A stretch of DNA of 64,000 bases from Oegoconia quadripuncta (Eukaryota > Arthropoda > Insecta > Lepidoptera > Autostichidae): the NCBI GenBank assembly GCA_949316235.1, contig OX438747.1, positions 33,929,601 to 33,993,600 on the forward strand. Reading direction: 5' to 3'. Under the pieces are notes generated by a model. The model saw nothing but the letters and a program-made list of their open reading frames with translations. It had not been told where the DNA came from and made no database searches. Position numbers and translations under genes: made by a program. Positions 30,800 through 45,200 of this stretch are shown piece after piece. Numbering within the stretch: the stretch's first letter is position 1; each line of letters opens with the position of its first letter.

Positions 30800-31315
30800 C
30801 TTTTTGTCCGAAGCCAATAATAGGTGGACATTAATTCCTCTTAATATTAATAATAATAAATTAATAAAAAAAAATATCTTACGCCATTAAATATATGAAA
30901 GTAATAAAAAATTGTAAACAAAAAACAAATGTCAAGATTTATAGACAAACGTAAGATTTCTAAATGGAATTGTACCGAATACAATTATTTTCTACGTAAA
31001 TGCCGCAATACATAACGAGTAAATGCAGGTTGTGTACATTTGCTTAAATTAAGATCAAATTTAAGGTCAAAGGTTGAAAACTATGAAATTGTAGTTACAC
31101 CATGCAACGTGTAGCCGAAAGGTTGCAGACAGTAACTTAGAGCCTCTGTACATGATTTCAAACGAAACGCAATTACTTTCAATAATATAAAAATATATAA
31201 TATTTTTATCGATAATTCAATAATCAAAACAAATGTTGTCCCAATGTGTTGTTTAATTAAAACGGAAGTGTGAAAAATAAATTTCTAGAGGAATCATCCG
31301 AACTGCAGGCATGCA
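30800..31315. other. No recognisable feature
   Basis: AT-rich, closed in all frames. Confidence 0.4.
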
Positions 31316-31319
31316 TTTT

Positions 31320-31740
31320 TTATTCTTCTTCTTAATTTTGAGGATGGCAACCAGTCAACCTCACTGTCGAGGGACATTACAGCCAGTTTCGAGAGAAAAA
31401 TTTTATTTCTCTCATTTCTTCAGTTTATAAGTCAGTCTCAGTCAAAACAAGTAATTCGTCGTATACTTGGCGTATACAGAGTCTAGTCCCGGTCAAGTAA
31501 TTCTTCAGTAAAGTGGCAGAATGCTTTACAAAAGATTTTGGCGGCTTCTTGTGGGAACCCGAAAGCTCCGTTACGCACTTTAATTTACACTTCCTTTCAC
31601 CTGTACACCAACACTAACGTTTGCTGCACAATATTCTGCCATTATTAAGCTTCAAAAGTTAGAATGCACAAATTATAAGAATTATAAAGAAAAATGCAAC
31701 TTCACTCGCCGAGATCCCGCCAAAAAGCCGCATTTTTTAT
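31320..31740 (+). repeat. Repeat family Y, longest copy
   Basis: Matches 25100-25500 almost throughout, including AGTGGCAGAATGCTTTACAA and AATATTCTGCCATTATTAAG. Confidence 0.65.
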
Positions 31741-31929
31741 TTTCTCTAAAATTAGTTTAATCTATGGGGATACAGACGACACTAAAATTTTGCAAAGAAC
31801 TTCTTCTTTCGTAGTTAAATTTAGCCGTATAAAAAAAGAAGTAAAAAAAAAGGTTGATGACAGCTGACCTGTCAACTGACGGCAACTGACAGCCGTCAGA
31901 ATTCCGCGGAATTAAAACATGGAGACACA

Positions 31930-32315
31930 TTAATTATTAATTTTTTTATGCTAAACGGGTTGGTACTTGACCTCAATCACACCTGATGTTAAGTGAAGAT
32001 GAGGTCAAAGTAAAGAATAAAGAAAAGAAAAATAAGAATAAAGAAAAAGAAAAGAATAAAGACAAATTAAGAATAAGCAGAATAAGTATTACTATAAAGA
32101 TATTTTTAAATCTTGATACAAAACTTGAGTTACACTAAGCAACTAATATGAAGTGAAATGCAATTTTGAAAGGTAATCAACACTGCATAGCTTTTACCGT
32201 CACAATAATGTTTTAAATCTAATACGGGTCAGTACGCTTCCACCCTCGGCCTCATCTTCACTTAACATCAGGTGTGATTGAGGTCAAGTACGTACCTGTC
32301 GTGCATAAAAAAAAA
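31930..32315. repeat. SINE S3 fragments with A/G-rich run
   Basis: 31935-32010 is a reversed S3 tail and 32225-32315 a forward S3 tail. Between them is an AAGAATAAAG-type low-complexity run (32010-32090). Confidence 0.6.
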
Positions 32316-32518
32316 ATATCGTTCGGTTTTTTTTTTCATATTTTTAACATAAAAGCTGTAGTAAACTCGGTTCTATATACCAATTTTTATATAGTATCCA
32401 TTTCCGTTCCAAATTATTTTCCAATATTGTCTAAAGCCTGGTTTTCAGTTCTTGAGATTTGTACCTTTGTAAAATAGAAGACCTTATTAAAGTCATAAAA
32501 AAAGTTGTCTGTCAAGAG

Positions 32519-33063
32519 AGGCGGCTTAAGTTATTGTCAACCTTGGCTCAAATTAAATAATAATAATAATAATACAAATTCGCCGCGTTTCATTACTTAC
32601 TTAAGCTGCTAAAGTTGTTGCCAATTTATAAAATTTAAAATTTCGCCAGACATCGCGTATTTAAGCGGCTTAAGTTGTTGACAACTTTTGGCTTAATTTA
32701 TAACTTTGGACAAATTTGACGTTTAGCTGCAGAAATTGTGTGTTAAGCGCCTTAAGTTGTTGCCAACCTTTGGCTTAATTAAATAACATTGGAACATATT
32801 TGAAAATTCGCGGCATGTTTACTTTGAGGCTTAAGTTGCTGTCAACCTTTGGTTCAATTTATAACATTAACACAAATTTTAAGACACGCCATGCGTAGTT
32901 AAACGGCTTAAGTTGTCAACATTTGGCTTACAGACTTCAAAATTCGTGGCAGGGATTGCGTACTCAAGCGACTGAAGTCCTTGTCAACCTTTGGCTCACT
33001 TTATACTTTAGAACACGTGGCAGTTGTTTACTCAGTCGCACATTTTAAACATTTGGCTTAAGT
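32519..33063. repeat. Degenerate tandem repeat at the 3' end of the zinc-finger gene
   Basis: About seven diverged units of roughly 70-85 bases share GGCTTAAGTTGTTGNCAACC, then TTTGGCTTAATTTATAACAT and TTCGCGGCA. Cores lie near 32524, 32663, 32747, 32828, 32910, 32972 and 33056. The array covers the stop codon and presumed 3' UTR of the gene on the reverse strand. Confidence 0.7.
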
Positions 33064-33237
33064 TAACATTAGCACATTTGCATCGCAGTCCGTGTAAGTT
33101 TTGGCCAGTGTGCTGTTGGTGAGTACTTTCTCGAAATTTTTCTTATGTTTCTTTCCATTCAGATGTCCTATGATAATATCATCCTTATCAGAGATTTCCA
33201 TGTTGCACACTAAACAGTTGAGTGTTTGAACGTTGAT
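33058..33237 (-). CDS. Zinc-finger gene, exon 10 (last)
   Basis: Starts after TTGTTTTAG in phase 0 and encodes residues 978-1036. It holds one A-type finger, [14 protein letters not shown] then [10 protein letters not shown] (C985, C988, H1002, H1008, with two extra residues between Cys and His pairs). The GHLNGKKH form is the classic end of U1-like fingers. The final codons and stop lie in the edge of the 32519-33063 repeat array. Confidence 0.85.
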   Translation of the reverse strand: MNVQTLNCLVCNMEISDKDDIIIGHLNGKKHKKNFEKVLTNSTLAKTYTDCDANVLMLT

Positions 33238-36200
33238 CTAAAACAAGAGGAATATATGAAAGAAATATCTTTAACCGCCTCCGTGGCTCGATGTAAACAA
33301 CATTGGGTTTACGATTCGGAGGTCGCGGGTTCGATCCCCAGCGGGGTACATGTTTAAGTACTCGGTTTGGTTGATGGTAGGGCATTTTAAATGTCCGCCT
33401 GGCTAGGTACCACCATCTTATCTAAGTCTGCCGCCAAGCAGCAATGTTAATAGCATTGTTGTGTTCCGGTTGTCAGAGATAAGATAGCCAGTCCCCCAAA
33501 TGTGTTGGGGTTTCCGGGTCAGTACGCTTCCACCTTCGACCTCATCTTCACTTAACACCAGGTGTGATTGAGGTCAAGTACGAACCCGTCGTGAATAAAA
33601 AAAAATGAACAAAAAAAATATTAACTGTCACTTTCACAAAAGCATGTTTCTCCTGCTTTTCTAAATATTGACACGTTTGGTGTAATGGTTCGTATGGTCG
33701 TGGGTTCGAATTCAGCAAGGGTATATGTTTGTATGATGAATACGGACGGATTTCTAATTTTTAGGCAAAAAACGTTTCCCAAAGTATAATTTGGCAAAAC
33801 AACTTTTCGCAATTTTATAGTTAGCAATACTATTTTCGGCAATTTATTGTTTATCAAATAATTACATGGCAATGTTTCATTTTACCAAGTATTATGTAGT
33901 CAAATATGGTTTGGCATAACATGCTCTTCCCAAAATTATATTGTTATTTATTATACAAATCAATTTTTCATTCATTCAAAAAATTATATTCCAAAAATAA
34001 GTTCGTTGAAATTTTCATTTTAATATGGGTGATATTAAAATGAAAATTTCAACGAACTTATTTTAGCAATATAATTTTTTACAAAATAATGCATTTCGCT
34101 TAATGTATATTTGACTTAATAAAACTGGAGCAAGTAAAAAGTTGCCAAATTAATATTTGACCAAGTGATTAAAATGCGAAATATAAATTTGCTAAAGATT
34201 CTTTTGGCAAATGAAACTCAAGGCATGTGAAGTCCCCATCCCGGAAGCATGGTGGACTATGGCCCATACTCCCTCATTATAGATAGATAGATTAAAATAT
34301 TTATTCACTGTACAGTACATACAATCAAAATAGAAGAACAACAACAATAAACCCTATGTAATCAAGAAATAGAATAAATAAATTAAAGCTTAATTTACTG
34401 ACGCACACCATACAAGATTTTCCCAGCGATGGGCTGTACCCACTGTGCACTGAAGGGGCTCTGACTCAGCATATGCTGCAGCACAGACAGTGGCCCATAC
34501 CACAGCGTTGGTTATACGAAGGCCTCCCTGCAGTGGGATGTTTACGGGCTGATAATGATGAGATATTACCTTTCTTATTAAAGCAGGCGCGTATTGCTTC
34601 TCAAAAGGTTTATCCAATGCGTACTGATGTTCTTGACTCTTACAATGTACATATATAGCTTCTTCCTGCAGCTCCGTCTGACACAGAACACATTTAAAAG
34701 CACTCTTAATCCGACACACACCATGCCAACGGTCCCATGTGATTTTGAATACATTGTCATTAAAAATAATTATCTTGTTCTTGTTCTCGATGGAGCCATT
34801 GTTTTTCACATGGACGATTAGGTTTATTATAGTCTGTGGCTCTTTAACGTTCAAGTGTATGCGCTCTCTTTGTGCGTTCACCACAACCAGTTTGGAGCCG
34901 CCTTTGATCTCTTGTTTGCGTGTTTTCTTCGTGATCTTCGTAACGTGGTCGTATTGCTGTTTGTGTGTTGGCCACTCTTGGTGCGACTTTAAGTTGCTGA
35001 ACATTATCAGTACGTTGCATATGCCGCAATGGTATGTGAGGTAATACTGAAAAATAACAATAACTATATTAGTTTAAAAGCCAATAATCCCGACGGCATT
35101 TTTATTGTATCAACTGCTTAAGACGCATCTCGGTTGATACAGCCTCAAGACTTCTATTGAAATTGGTTCATTAATACGGGCTTAAGGATCAAGACGAATG
35201 TAACGACACCGTGCATCATTGAATTAAGCGTTAATTGTGTCATTTGAAGGTCGCGTTTGTAGCCTACTCCACATAAATATATTTTATTTTATTTTATTTT
35301 ATTTTCTTGGGAAAACCAACAGCTGTTTTACAAATTATCACTTAAACTAAGAAACTGAAAGCCAATTAGAGGTTTCCACTGATAGATTATATTAGATTAG
35401 ATTAGATTAGATTTATTTAGTTCACTTTTACAATAGCATGTCATACATACAGTTTCGTAAATTTATGAAATCTAAAATAAAAGTGATTGTCAAACATAAA
35501 ACAAAAAATAATAACATAAAAAACAAATACCTGTATACAATAGTAAAACATATTGTTATATGTGTGTCAAAATTAATTAAGAAAGTATAAGTATGTAACC
35601 AATGTTACGTCAACGTCATACCATTTTAGAATAATCAAAATGAAATAAAACAAAACAAAATAAAATATAAACCATGTCATGAGATTATTGATATGCCATA
35701 ATCACCTTTGTCAAATTATAGTTGAATACAAGTTAAAATAGATATATTAAAATAGAAAACATGTCAGGAGGTTATGAAAATGTCATATCCATATACTCTT
35801 TAATAGAATAAAATTCATTTTCCAACAAAAAGTTTCTCAGTTGGCGAATGAATGCGTCGTCATTTTTTTCGTCACGTAAATCTGCGGGTAGATGCTCATA
35901 GTACGTAGGCCCGATCACACGGGGGTTTTTTGTCGCGAGTGTTGTGCGTCGTGAGACAGATTGTAAGCGACCTGTACTCCTTAATAGATGTCCACCTCCG
36001 ACGCGACGGCTAAAACTAGACATATTCCGCCGCACAAACAATATCACTTGGTATAAGTAAATTAAATAAATAATTAAATTAAATAAAGAAAATTTGGAGA
36101 AAATATGAGGAGAAAATTGGAATAAATTTCTACAAATCCCGCCAGCCGCATATCATAGAAAGCCCTGTGCGTGCGTTTTTGAAACAAAAAAAACTACCTA

Positions 36201-39200
36201 TGCCAATAACTTCTATTTTAATAACCGCCTCCATGGCTCAATGTAAACAACATTGGGTTTACGATTCGGAGGTCGCGGGTTCGATCCAGAGCGGGTTACA
36301 TGTTTAAGTACTCGGTTTGGTTGGTGGTAGGGCATTTCAAATGTCCGCCTGGCTAGCTACCACTATTTTATCTAAATCTGCCGCCAAGCAGCAATGTTAA
36401 TAGCATTGTTGTGTTCCGGTTGTCATAGATAAGATATAGCCAGTCCCCGTCGACTTCCACCTTCGACCCCATCTTCACTTAACATCAGGTGTGATTGAGG
36501 TCAAGTACGAACCAGTCGTGCAAAAAAAGAAAAGGGAAATAAACGATTTTTGATTTTGATACCATTTATATAGAATAGTACGTAACTAAGCACACACACT
36601 CACACTAAGTAAACTAAATTAACTCACCTGTCGGAACAAATGATCTTGATACTTATCGACAAACAAATATTTATTTAGACATTCCATATGCCCACGACTG
36701 TCTATATGTCTATGCAAATCCACATAAGAAACTCTGGTGGCGCACACAAAACAGTATCTCGACCCGTCCCCTTTATGTACAAGAGTATGGTAGGACGCAT
36801 TGGATATCTTTAAATACGAATTCTTCAATTTTACATAAATATATTCCTCGGTATCGAACGCCACATCTTCACTGGTAGCCGACTCGAATGTTTCATTTAG
36901 CTCAGAATCAATTTCATCTTGTTTCTCATCCAATTTATCAGTGGCATTCACATCCACATCTGTTTTAATGTCGGGTGCGTTATCTAATCGTACTGTTTCG
37001 TTATATTTAACTTCTGCCTTCTCAACGACCTTGGCATCGTTTGAGGGCTTTGCTGTGGGCAAAGTTGGGATATTTTTGGCTTTGTTAAGTCGTTCGATAT
37101 GCGTTGGTTCTGCAACGTGGCGGTAAACTTCATCAGCGCCGAAGACAACGTGGCATATGGCACAATGAAGCACCTCTCTGACCTGATGGAAAATGCACAA
37201 ATAAATTAACGAATGAAACAACGAGGTATGGAGAGGGCAATAATAAAATAGTAAATTTATGTGGCAGTGTTTACAAAACTGGGCCCCAGAGCGTCTCTTA
37301 GGAATAAATTTAAAGAAATTAATATATTAACATTAGCATCGCAATATATTTACGAAAACTTAATGTATGTAAGAAAAAATAGTGATATACATAATGTTAA
37401 TACCAGATATAAAAATAAACTTGCTGTTCATGTCAGCCGTTTACACAAAGTCACTAAGTCATTTTAAGGGGCAATGCATAATAAACCGTTCTCAAAGTTG
37501 ACGCTTAAGAATCTGTTGCATATTAAAACAGCTTCAGAAAAAATGGTCTTGAGACCGAGACGCGATCTCAATCTGAAGAACGGTTTATTAATACCGGCCC
37601 TAGTGTCAAGAAGGGGTACAAAGTACATGGCCGTCAAAATATATAATGGTATTCCAGGTGATATAAAAACAGAAGAGAATGAGGGGAGATTTATCGGTAG
37701 ATTGAAAGAATATTTGATCCAAAAATGTTATTATAATTTAAATGAATTTTTCAATGACCCAATGAAATAAAAAACGAATTATTTATAAATAATGAATACT
37801 ATGTTTCTATTTAAATATATTTTTATTTGTATTATCTAAACTTTATTGAGAATTGAGTTAACTAATTTACATTGACATTGATTTCATAATATATATATTT
37901 TTTTATATTATCTAGACGACCGATTGGTGTAGTGGATAGTGACCCTATCAGCGAAACCAACGGTTGCGGGTTCGAATCCCGCGACGGGTAAATGTTTGTA
38001 TGATGAATACGAACATTTATTTCAGAGTCTTGGATGTTTATATAAATATTTATGTATGTTTATCCGTTATCTAGTATCCATAGCACAAGCTTTGCTTAGT
38101 TTGGGACTAGATGATTGGTGTAAGTGTCCGAAATATTTATTATTATTATTATTTTATTTTGACATGAGAATAATAATTGTGTTTAAAATTTTGACATGAG
38201 TAATTAATATAATAAATAGTAATAAATTAATATAATGTTGCAATGTTCTGACGGGGCTTCCATGTCTGTACACTAACATAGATTTAAGACATTTATAACT
38301 AACACATGCAAATGCAATAAATAATTATGATTAGTGTCTTGTTTGCGTGCTTTTCCCCGACATTTATAACATGTTGAAACAAGAAAATATCAATAATACT
38401 TACAGCTCTTATTAAATTGTTCTCAAACGGTGAAATGAAAGGTATTCTACACAAATATTTCACGTGAGTGTTATCAGTCATGTGCTCCTCTATTACATTA
38501 TCATTGCATGTAACGTGGCATATACCACAGTAGAATCCTTCTTGTTGTCTGAATACTACATTATAGGATATTAACGATATTCTTAAATTTAACCCAAAAG
38601 GGAATATCACAATATTTTTAAAAATACCACCAAGCTTACTAGCTGCATCGTTATTTCTGTCATTAACAGCGTTCATTTCGCTTCTGGCAATATTGTTTGT
38701 TGCCTTGTTACTTGTATAATTAATAGGCGCGCCTGTTTTATCATTTGTAATATTTGTAGTTGGATCATTGTTCTGTTTAGGATCATTATTTGAATACGCT
38801 TTGTTATATATAGGCGTGGACGGTGAATCATTAATAGGATTTTTGTTTGGTATGCCAATATTCTGTTTGGTATCTTTACATACCGATGTTGGCGGATTAT
38901 TATTTAAATATTTCTTGTCATTTGGCTTCATAGAGGTCGACGGTGCATTAATTGCGGTTTTCATTATTGCGCCGGTATTCTGTTTGGCATCGTTATTTCT
39001 ATTTGGTACTGATTCATTGTAATGCTTCTTGTCATTATGTTTTTTAGGCGTCGACGGTGCGCTTCTCGTTGTATCATCGCTGACTATGTTTCTGGCCCCA
39101 CGCCTCTGGTGCTCGGATTCCACGTGGTCCAGCATGTCGTGGATTAGTTGGAGGTTGTTGCAGTGACCACAGTGATACAGTTTGTTATCATCCTGGTTAT

Positions 39201-42200
39201 AATCACTTGTGAACACCTGAAACATGAACGTGTACGAATTAGCCCTATCTCACATCATTTGTTTTTTTTTTTTTTTATATATATATATGTACCGGATGAG
39301 TATTTTTACCATAAGGAAAAAATAGGGCATATTAGGTAAGTGAAATAGAAGTTATTGGTATATGTACTCGTTATGTACATTGGTTGGTGGGAGGGCATTT
39401 TAAACGTCCGCCTGGCTAGCTACCACCGTCTTATCTAAATCTGCCTCCAAGCAGCAATGTTTTTTTTTTTTTTTTAATCTTGGTTTAAAGACCTTGTTCA
39501 TTAACTTGAACATGTCGGTCTGTATAGACATTTACCATATAGGTAGTAATTCAAATTCAAATTATTTATTTTGCCAGAATATAGGTACGCAATGGTGTTT
39601 TCGTGTTAAAAATAAGGCCCATTACATTCTGCCTTTTGAGCATGCAAAATTTAACGAATTATATCTAATTATAACTACCTATTATTAATTATGGTAATAA
39701 TATTATATAGTAATAAATATATTTTATATATTATTTAAATTTAAATATTATATAAAAATAATAAAAAATAAATAATAAAAATATTAATAACTAAACGTTA
39801 TGATTATTAATAGCTAATGTCAGTAGCCTGTAAAGCATCCTCGCTTCACTAGTGTAGGGTGAAGCCAGAATGGTATTACAGGCGCCTACATTATTTAAGC
39901 ACAGATAGCCTCCCATAATCATTGACCTTCTAAGAGCTTCTGTCCGGTCACACTCCGTCAATAAGCAGCAATGTTAATAGCATTGTTGTGTTCCGGTTGT
40001 CAGAGATAAGATAGCCAGTCCCCCAAACGTGTTGGGGTTTCCGGGTCAGTACGTTTCCACCTTCGACCTCATCTTCACTTAACATCAGGTGTGATTGTGG
40101 TCAAGTACACGAACCCGTCGTGCATAAAATGTAGTTTTTTTTTTTTTTAAAACCGTCATCGACCTACACGCCTGCCGGAGATTGATATGGGACTGGCGGT
40201 ATTCGTAGGGTTGCTATCATGCGAAATTTATTTGGAACTCATATTTTCTTCGAGTTTTTTAAATTTATCTAATTTTTTTTTTTTTTTTTCGGACACTTAA
40301 TTACTTTAATGATTTAATTATGTAATTGCATACATGGCACATACAATGTGCAATAGGCCACATGCGCGACCGTCAAATGCCACAACGTTTTATTATATTT
40401 TATGGTTTTGAAGAAAAGAACAATTAAACTACCTATGCCAAAGGATTGTTACCTAAAATCAACATTCTTTTTTATATTATATTCTTATATTCACTTAGGT
40501 TTTTTTATCTATCATATTTATCCATTTTTTAGATTGTGCACGTCTTATCTGCCTCTTCCAGTCATATCTCTCTTTCGTAGGTCTGCTGGAAGAAATTTCA
40601 TTGTAGAAATAAGCAGAACCTGTTGTGTCGTCTCTATTATGTTGTATCTGTATGTCTTTTTTTCTTGTGTGCAATAAATGATAAATAAATAAATAAATAA
40701 ATAAATTCTTTAGATCAACTTTCATAATATCAACACCAATAGGTCAACAGTGTAACAGGTCAACCATTTATTGTATCAATAAATTGTTATATCAATGGTT
40801 CATTAGATCAACAGATTATTTTGTCAACAATTAACTACATCAACTGTTTACGAGTTCTTACTAGACTTTTTTTTTTTATATGGGCGGCAAACGAGCATGC
40901 GGGTCACCTGATGGAAAGCAATCACCGCCGCCCATGGACACCCGCAACACAAAAAGGGTCACAGATGCGTTCCGGCTTTGAGGAAGGTGTAGGCTCGTTT
41001 CTTGAAGGTTCCAATGTCGTACTCGTTCGGGAACACCGCTGCCGGAAGTCCGTTCCACAGGGTGGTCGTACGTGGTAAGAAGTTTCTTGAGAAACGTACA
41101 GTGGTAGACTTCCACTCATCCAGGTGATGTGGATGGAAATTTAATTTTCGGCGAGAAGTGTTTTTTACGGTAAACACTTGTTTAGTCGTACCTGACGAGT
41201 GTTTACCGTAAGGAAAAAAATAGGGCATATTAGGTAAGTGAGGTAGAAAGTATTGGCATGGGTATATTTTTTTTTTCAAGCCAAGTCGGTGGCTTACAGC
41301 AGCATAAAAGGCGACTCATAGGCGATGACTCAACGGTTACCGGCAAATTGCAAAGCCTTGAACACCGCCGTAGGGTCCGCATGCCTTTCAGTATTTTACA
41401 GGATACATTTCGGTGAGTGTGCGATGGAATTGCACGATCTTATTCCACCGTCCCCTTTCCATCTTCGGACAACCAGGCGCGGGGAGGGTTTCCATCCATA
41501 TGTTGTCAACATACCGAACATTCGCACTAAGCGCTTTGCTTCATCATTTATAATGCGGACTGCTAAGGTATGGAACTCACTGCCCGCGTCGGTTTTTCCC
41601 GACACTTACAACCTTGGGATCTTCAAGTCTAGAGTGGATAGGCATTTACTGGGTGCGCGTGATACATCTTCGGCAACATCGTCACTTTCCATCAGGTGAG
41701 ATTGTAGTCAAACGCGAAACCAGTTTTTAATAAAAAATAAATAAACACTCACCTTCCTAATAAAATGATCCTTGAATTCTTCAACTCTCTCGCATTTCTG
41801 CAAACACTTCAAATGCGTTTTATCTCGGCAATGTTCAAACTTCAGCCGGATGTGGTCGTTCTTTTTGCAGACCATGCACCAGAACCTGGTCCAGGATTAA
41901 TTTTATTAAAATATTCATCTCATGTAATGCTTGAATGTTTACAAATATTACATACGTAACACCACGACCTTTATCAGAAATGGGGTGGTCAGGGATATCC
42001 CGAACATTAGTGTTGGGTATTACTTTTTTTTTATGCACTTTGGTTGGTACTTAATCTCCATCACACCCGATGTTAAGTGAAGATGAGGTCGAAGGTGGAA
42101 GCGTACTGACCCGGAAACCCCAACACATTTGGGGACTGGCTATCTTATCTCTGACAACCGGAACACATCAAATCAAATCAAAATATTTTATTTCATAGGA

Positions 42201-45200
42201 TAAAATTATCACTTGAAAACGTCACTATTAATATTACATTATAGTTTAAATTTACTGCTCATTCACAAAGCTGACTCCCCAGAGAAGAACGAGCAGGAAA
42301 CTCTAGGGTTGCTCTTTTAAACAGATTATAGGTTGCGATTTGATAATTATATGAATAATAAGACAGCTATGTCCATGCTTGCTTATCATTCAAATAGTCA
42401 GTGATTTTATAATAGCCTTTTGTTAATAATTTCTGCTTTATGATTGCTTTAAATTTATTTAAAGGCATATTTTGAATGTCTACTGGAACCTTATTATAAA
42501 AGCGTATACATTGCCCTTTGAAGGATCTACTAACTTTGTGAAGTCGGTCAACAATGCTATTAACATTGCTGCTTGGTGGCAGATTTAGATAAGATGGTGG
42601 TAGCTAGCTAGGCGGACGTTTAAAATGCCCTACCACCAACCAAACCGAGTACTTAAACATGTACCCCGCTGGGGATCGAACCGGCGACCTTCGAATCGTA
42701 AACCCAATGTTGTTTACATTGAGCCACGGAGGCGGTTAAAATTTACAAATATTAAAAGTTTAATGATTGAAACTACATCCGCGGTTCACCTTATGAAATA
42801 TACAGAAAAGCACACGTGCCCATCGTCGTTGAAACGTGCAAAGTTATAGCTATAGTGTATATATATATACAGGGCGTCCCAAAGTTATGGGACATGAAGG
42901 GGAAGTACCTTAAATATCGTAGATAGTGAATTTTGCTCAAAGAAGACTTTATGTTATTTTTAAAAGTTAGTAATTCTGCATTCATAGATTTTCTAAAAAT
43001 TATTTGCTTCGGCTGGGAATCGAACCGACTCAAATGTGAAAAAAAAAACACCCTACTTTTATGATGCCAATCGAAAGAATAGCTAAAAAATAATAACTCT
43101 GCCTAAGTAACATAGTATTTTAAAAGAAAGGAACAACGTGAAATTAATCATTTTAATCAAATAAAAAACATACATGAAACTGCCGTAGTCAATTAAGTAG
43201 GTATTTTTTTGTAAATTAATTAATTAAATGCTCAAAATGTGATCCCTCTTGTCTTACGCAAATCGCCAATCTTTTAATGAGCCCGCTGCCTGTTGATTTT
43301 CTAATCATTTTATGGTGAACACTCGATGTGATATGGCACAATTCTGTTTGCAACTCGCCTACGTTCTCGTATCGCTTTTTGTATAGCATATCTTTCACGT
43401 ATCCCCAAAAGAAGAAATCTAATGGTGTGAGGTCCGGGGATCTGGCCGGCCATCTAATCGGTCCATTTGTACCAATCCATGTAGGAAAACATTCATTTAG
43501 AAAATCTGCTGCTCTCCGACTATTATGAGCCGGAGCTCCATCTTGTTGGAAAATTAAGTTTTCTTGCTCCGCCGCGGAATGGTTTCTTATCTTATCCCTT
43601 AAAATTTGAAGTATTCCTAAATACTTCTCTGTGTTCAAGGTTCCTTGGTAAAAATGGATTAAGAAAACCCGGTTTTTTAAAAGTCCGAACCAACAGTTGA
43701 GTGAAAAACGCACTTGGTTATTAGTTTCAGTCACTCGTAGGGGATTTTCTTTAGACCAAATACGATTATTGTTGCGGTTATACATACCGTTATTGCTAAA
43801 GTTAGATTCGTCTGTCCAAATAATATTATCCAAAAAATTTGGATCTTCGAGCAATCGTGCCTGGATATCAAGACAGAAATTTTTTCTCCTTTCTGTATCG
43901 CCCGGAAGTAATTTTTGAACCAATCGTCCTTCAACATAACTCTTAAAACCGTGTTTTTTTAATACACGGTGTATTTTACTTTTTGAAACTCCAATTTCAT
44001 GTTCTCCTTCTCTCACCGATGCTTTCGGAAAAGCCGAAAAGTAAATTAAAATACCAAGTTCTTCGTCGTTGATCGTATGGTTTTCTTGCTGTGGTTCTCT
44101 TGGGCGTTTATCGAAACGTCCCAGAGTTTTCAAATTGTTCACAAGCCTTTTCAAAACTTTACGAGACGGTATTTGTCTATCAGGATATTTTACGCCATAC
44201 CACCGCAAACTTCTAGAGATATCTTTATCGTTCAAAAAATATGCTTCCATTAGATCAAAACTTACTTGATATGCCATGTTCGCAATAAATTTTATTTTAT
44301 TTTATTTTATTTTATTTTATTTTATTTTATTTTATTTTATATTTATTTATAAATTAACACAATAACACTTGTGTAAGTGAATTGAGACTAAACAGATCAA
44401 TATCCGAAAAACAAACGCTCGCACATACTGTTCCATTTTCAAATTTAAGAACAACATTTAAAAATATCACTTCTTTTTAAAATATCTTAAAAAGTATGCA
44501 TTCAAACAAACGCTGTCATAAACTGTTCCATTTTCAAATTATAAATTATTTATTTTTGTTTTTAATTTGCCTTCTGTCTAGCTTACAGAGGACGTATTGA
44601 AATACAAGTTTTATCATTTCATCTACACGTGCACTTATAATAAGGAAAACTATGTTAGTACCTATTTTATGAAGTGGGTACTTATTTACGAATAATCAAT
44701 GCTATCTTTGGAATGATAATATCGCTACTTTTCGAACGTCGTCGGCAATAAATAACTTTCTTGAAATTTGACTCAATCATTTTATGTTGTTCCTTTCTTT
44801 TAAAATACTATGTTACTTAGGCAGAGTTATTATTTTTTAGCTATTCTTTCGATTGGCATCATAAAAGTAGGGTGTTTTTTTTTTCACATTTAAGTCGGTT
44901 CGATTCCCAGCCGAAGCAAGTAATTTTTAGAAAATCTATGAATGCAGAATTACTAACTTTTAAAAATAACATAAAGTCTTCTTTGAGCAAAATTCACTAT
45001 CTACAATATTTAAGGTACTTCCCCTTCATGTCCCATAACTTTGGGACGCCCTGTATATATATAATGTTTTTGGTGGAAAGTTCCTTAGTCCCCTTTTACG
45101 ACACCCACGGGAAGAGACAGGTTGGTTCTGTTCTATTTAGACTGCCGAAACCACACAGCACGTATAATACTGCTTATTAGAATTAATAACTCCAATAATC

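Noticed and set aside
37474..37770. 98-residue open frame
   Set aside because: A chimera of a MITE M remnant and a LINE C-terminus; no host gene.
42791..43051. Recurring ~80-residue frame starting [16 protein letters not shown] (also near 44872, 60037, 61085)
   Set aside because: It occurs once in each TIR of both mariner-type copies, a by-product of the long inverted repeats rather than a gene.
43328..44269. Forward-strand frames over the mariner-type transposase
   Set aside because: Antisense shadows of the conserved transposase frame.
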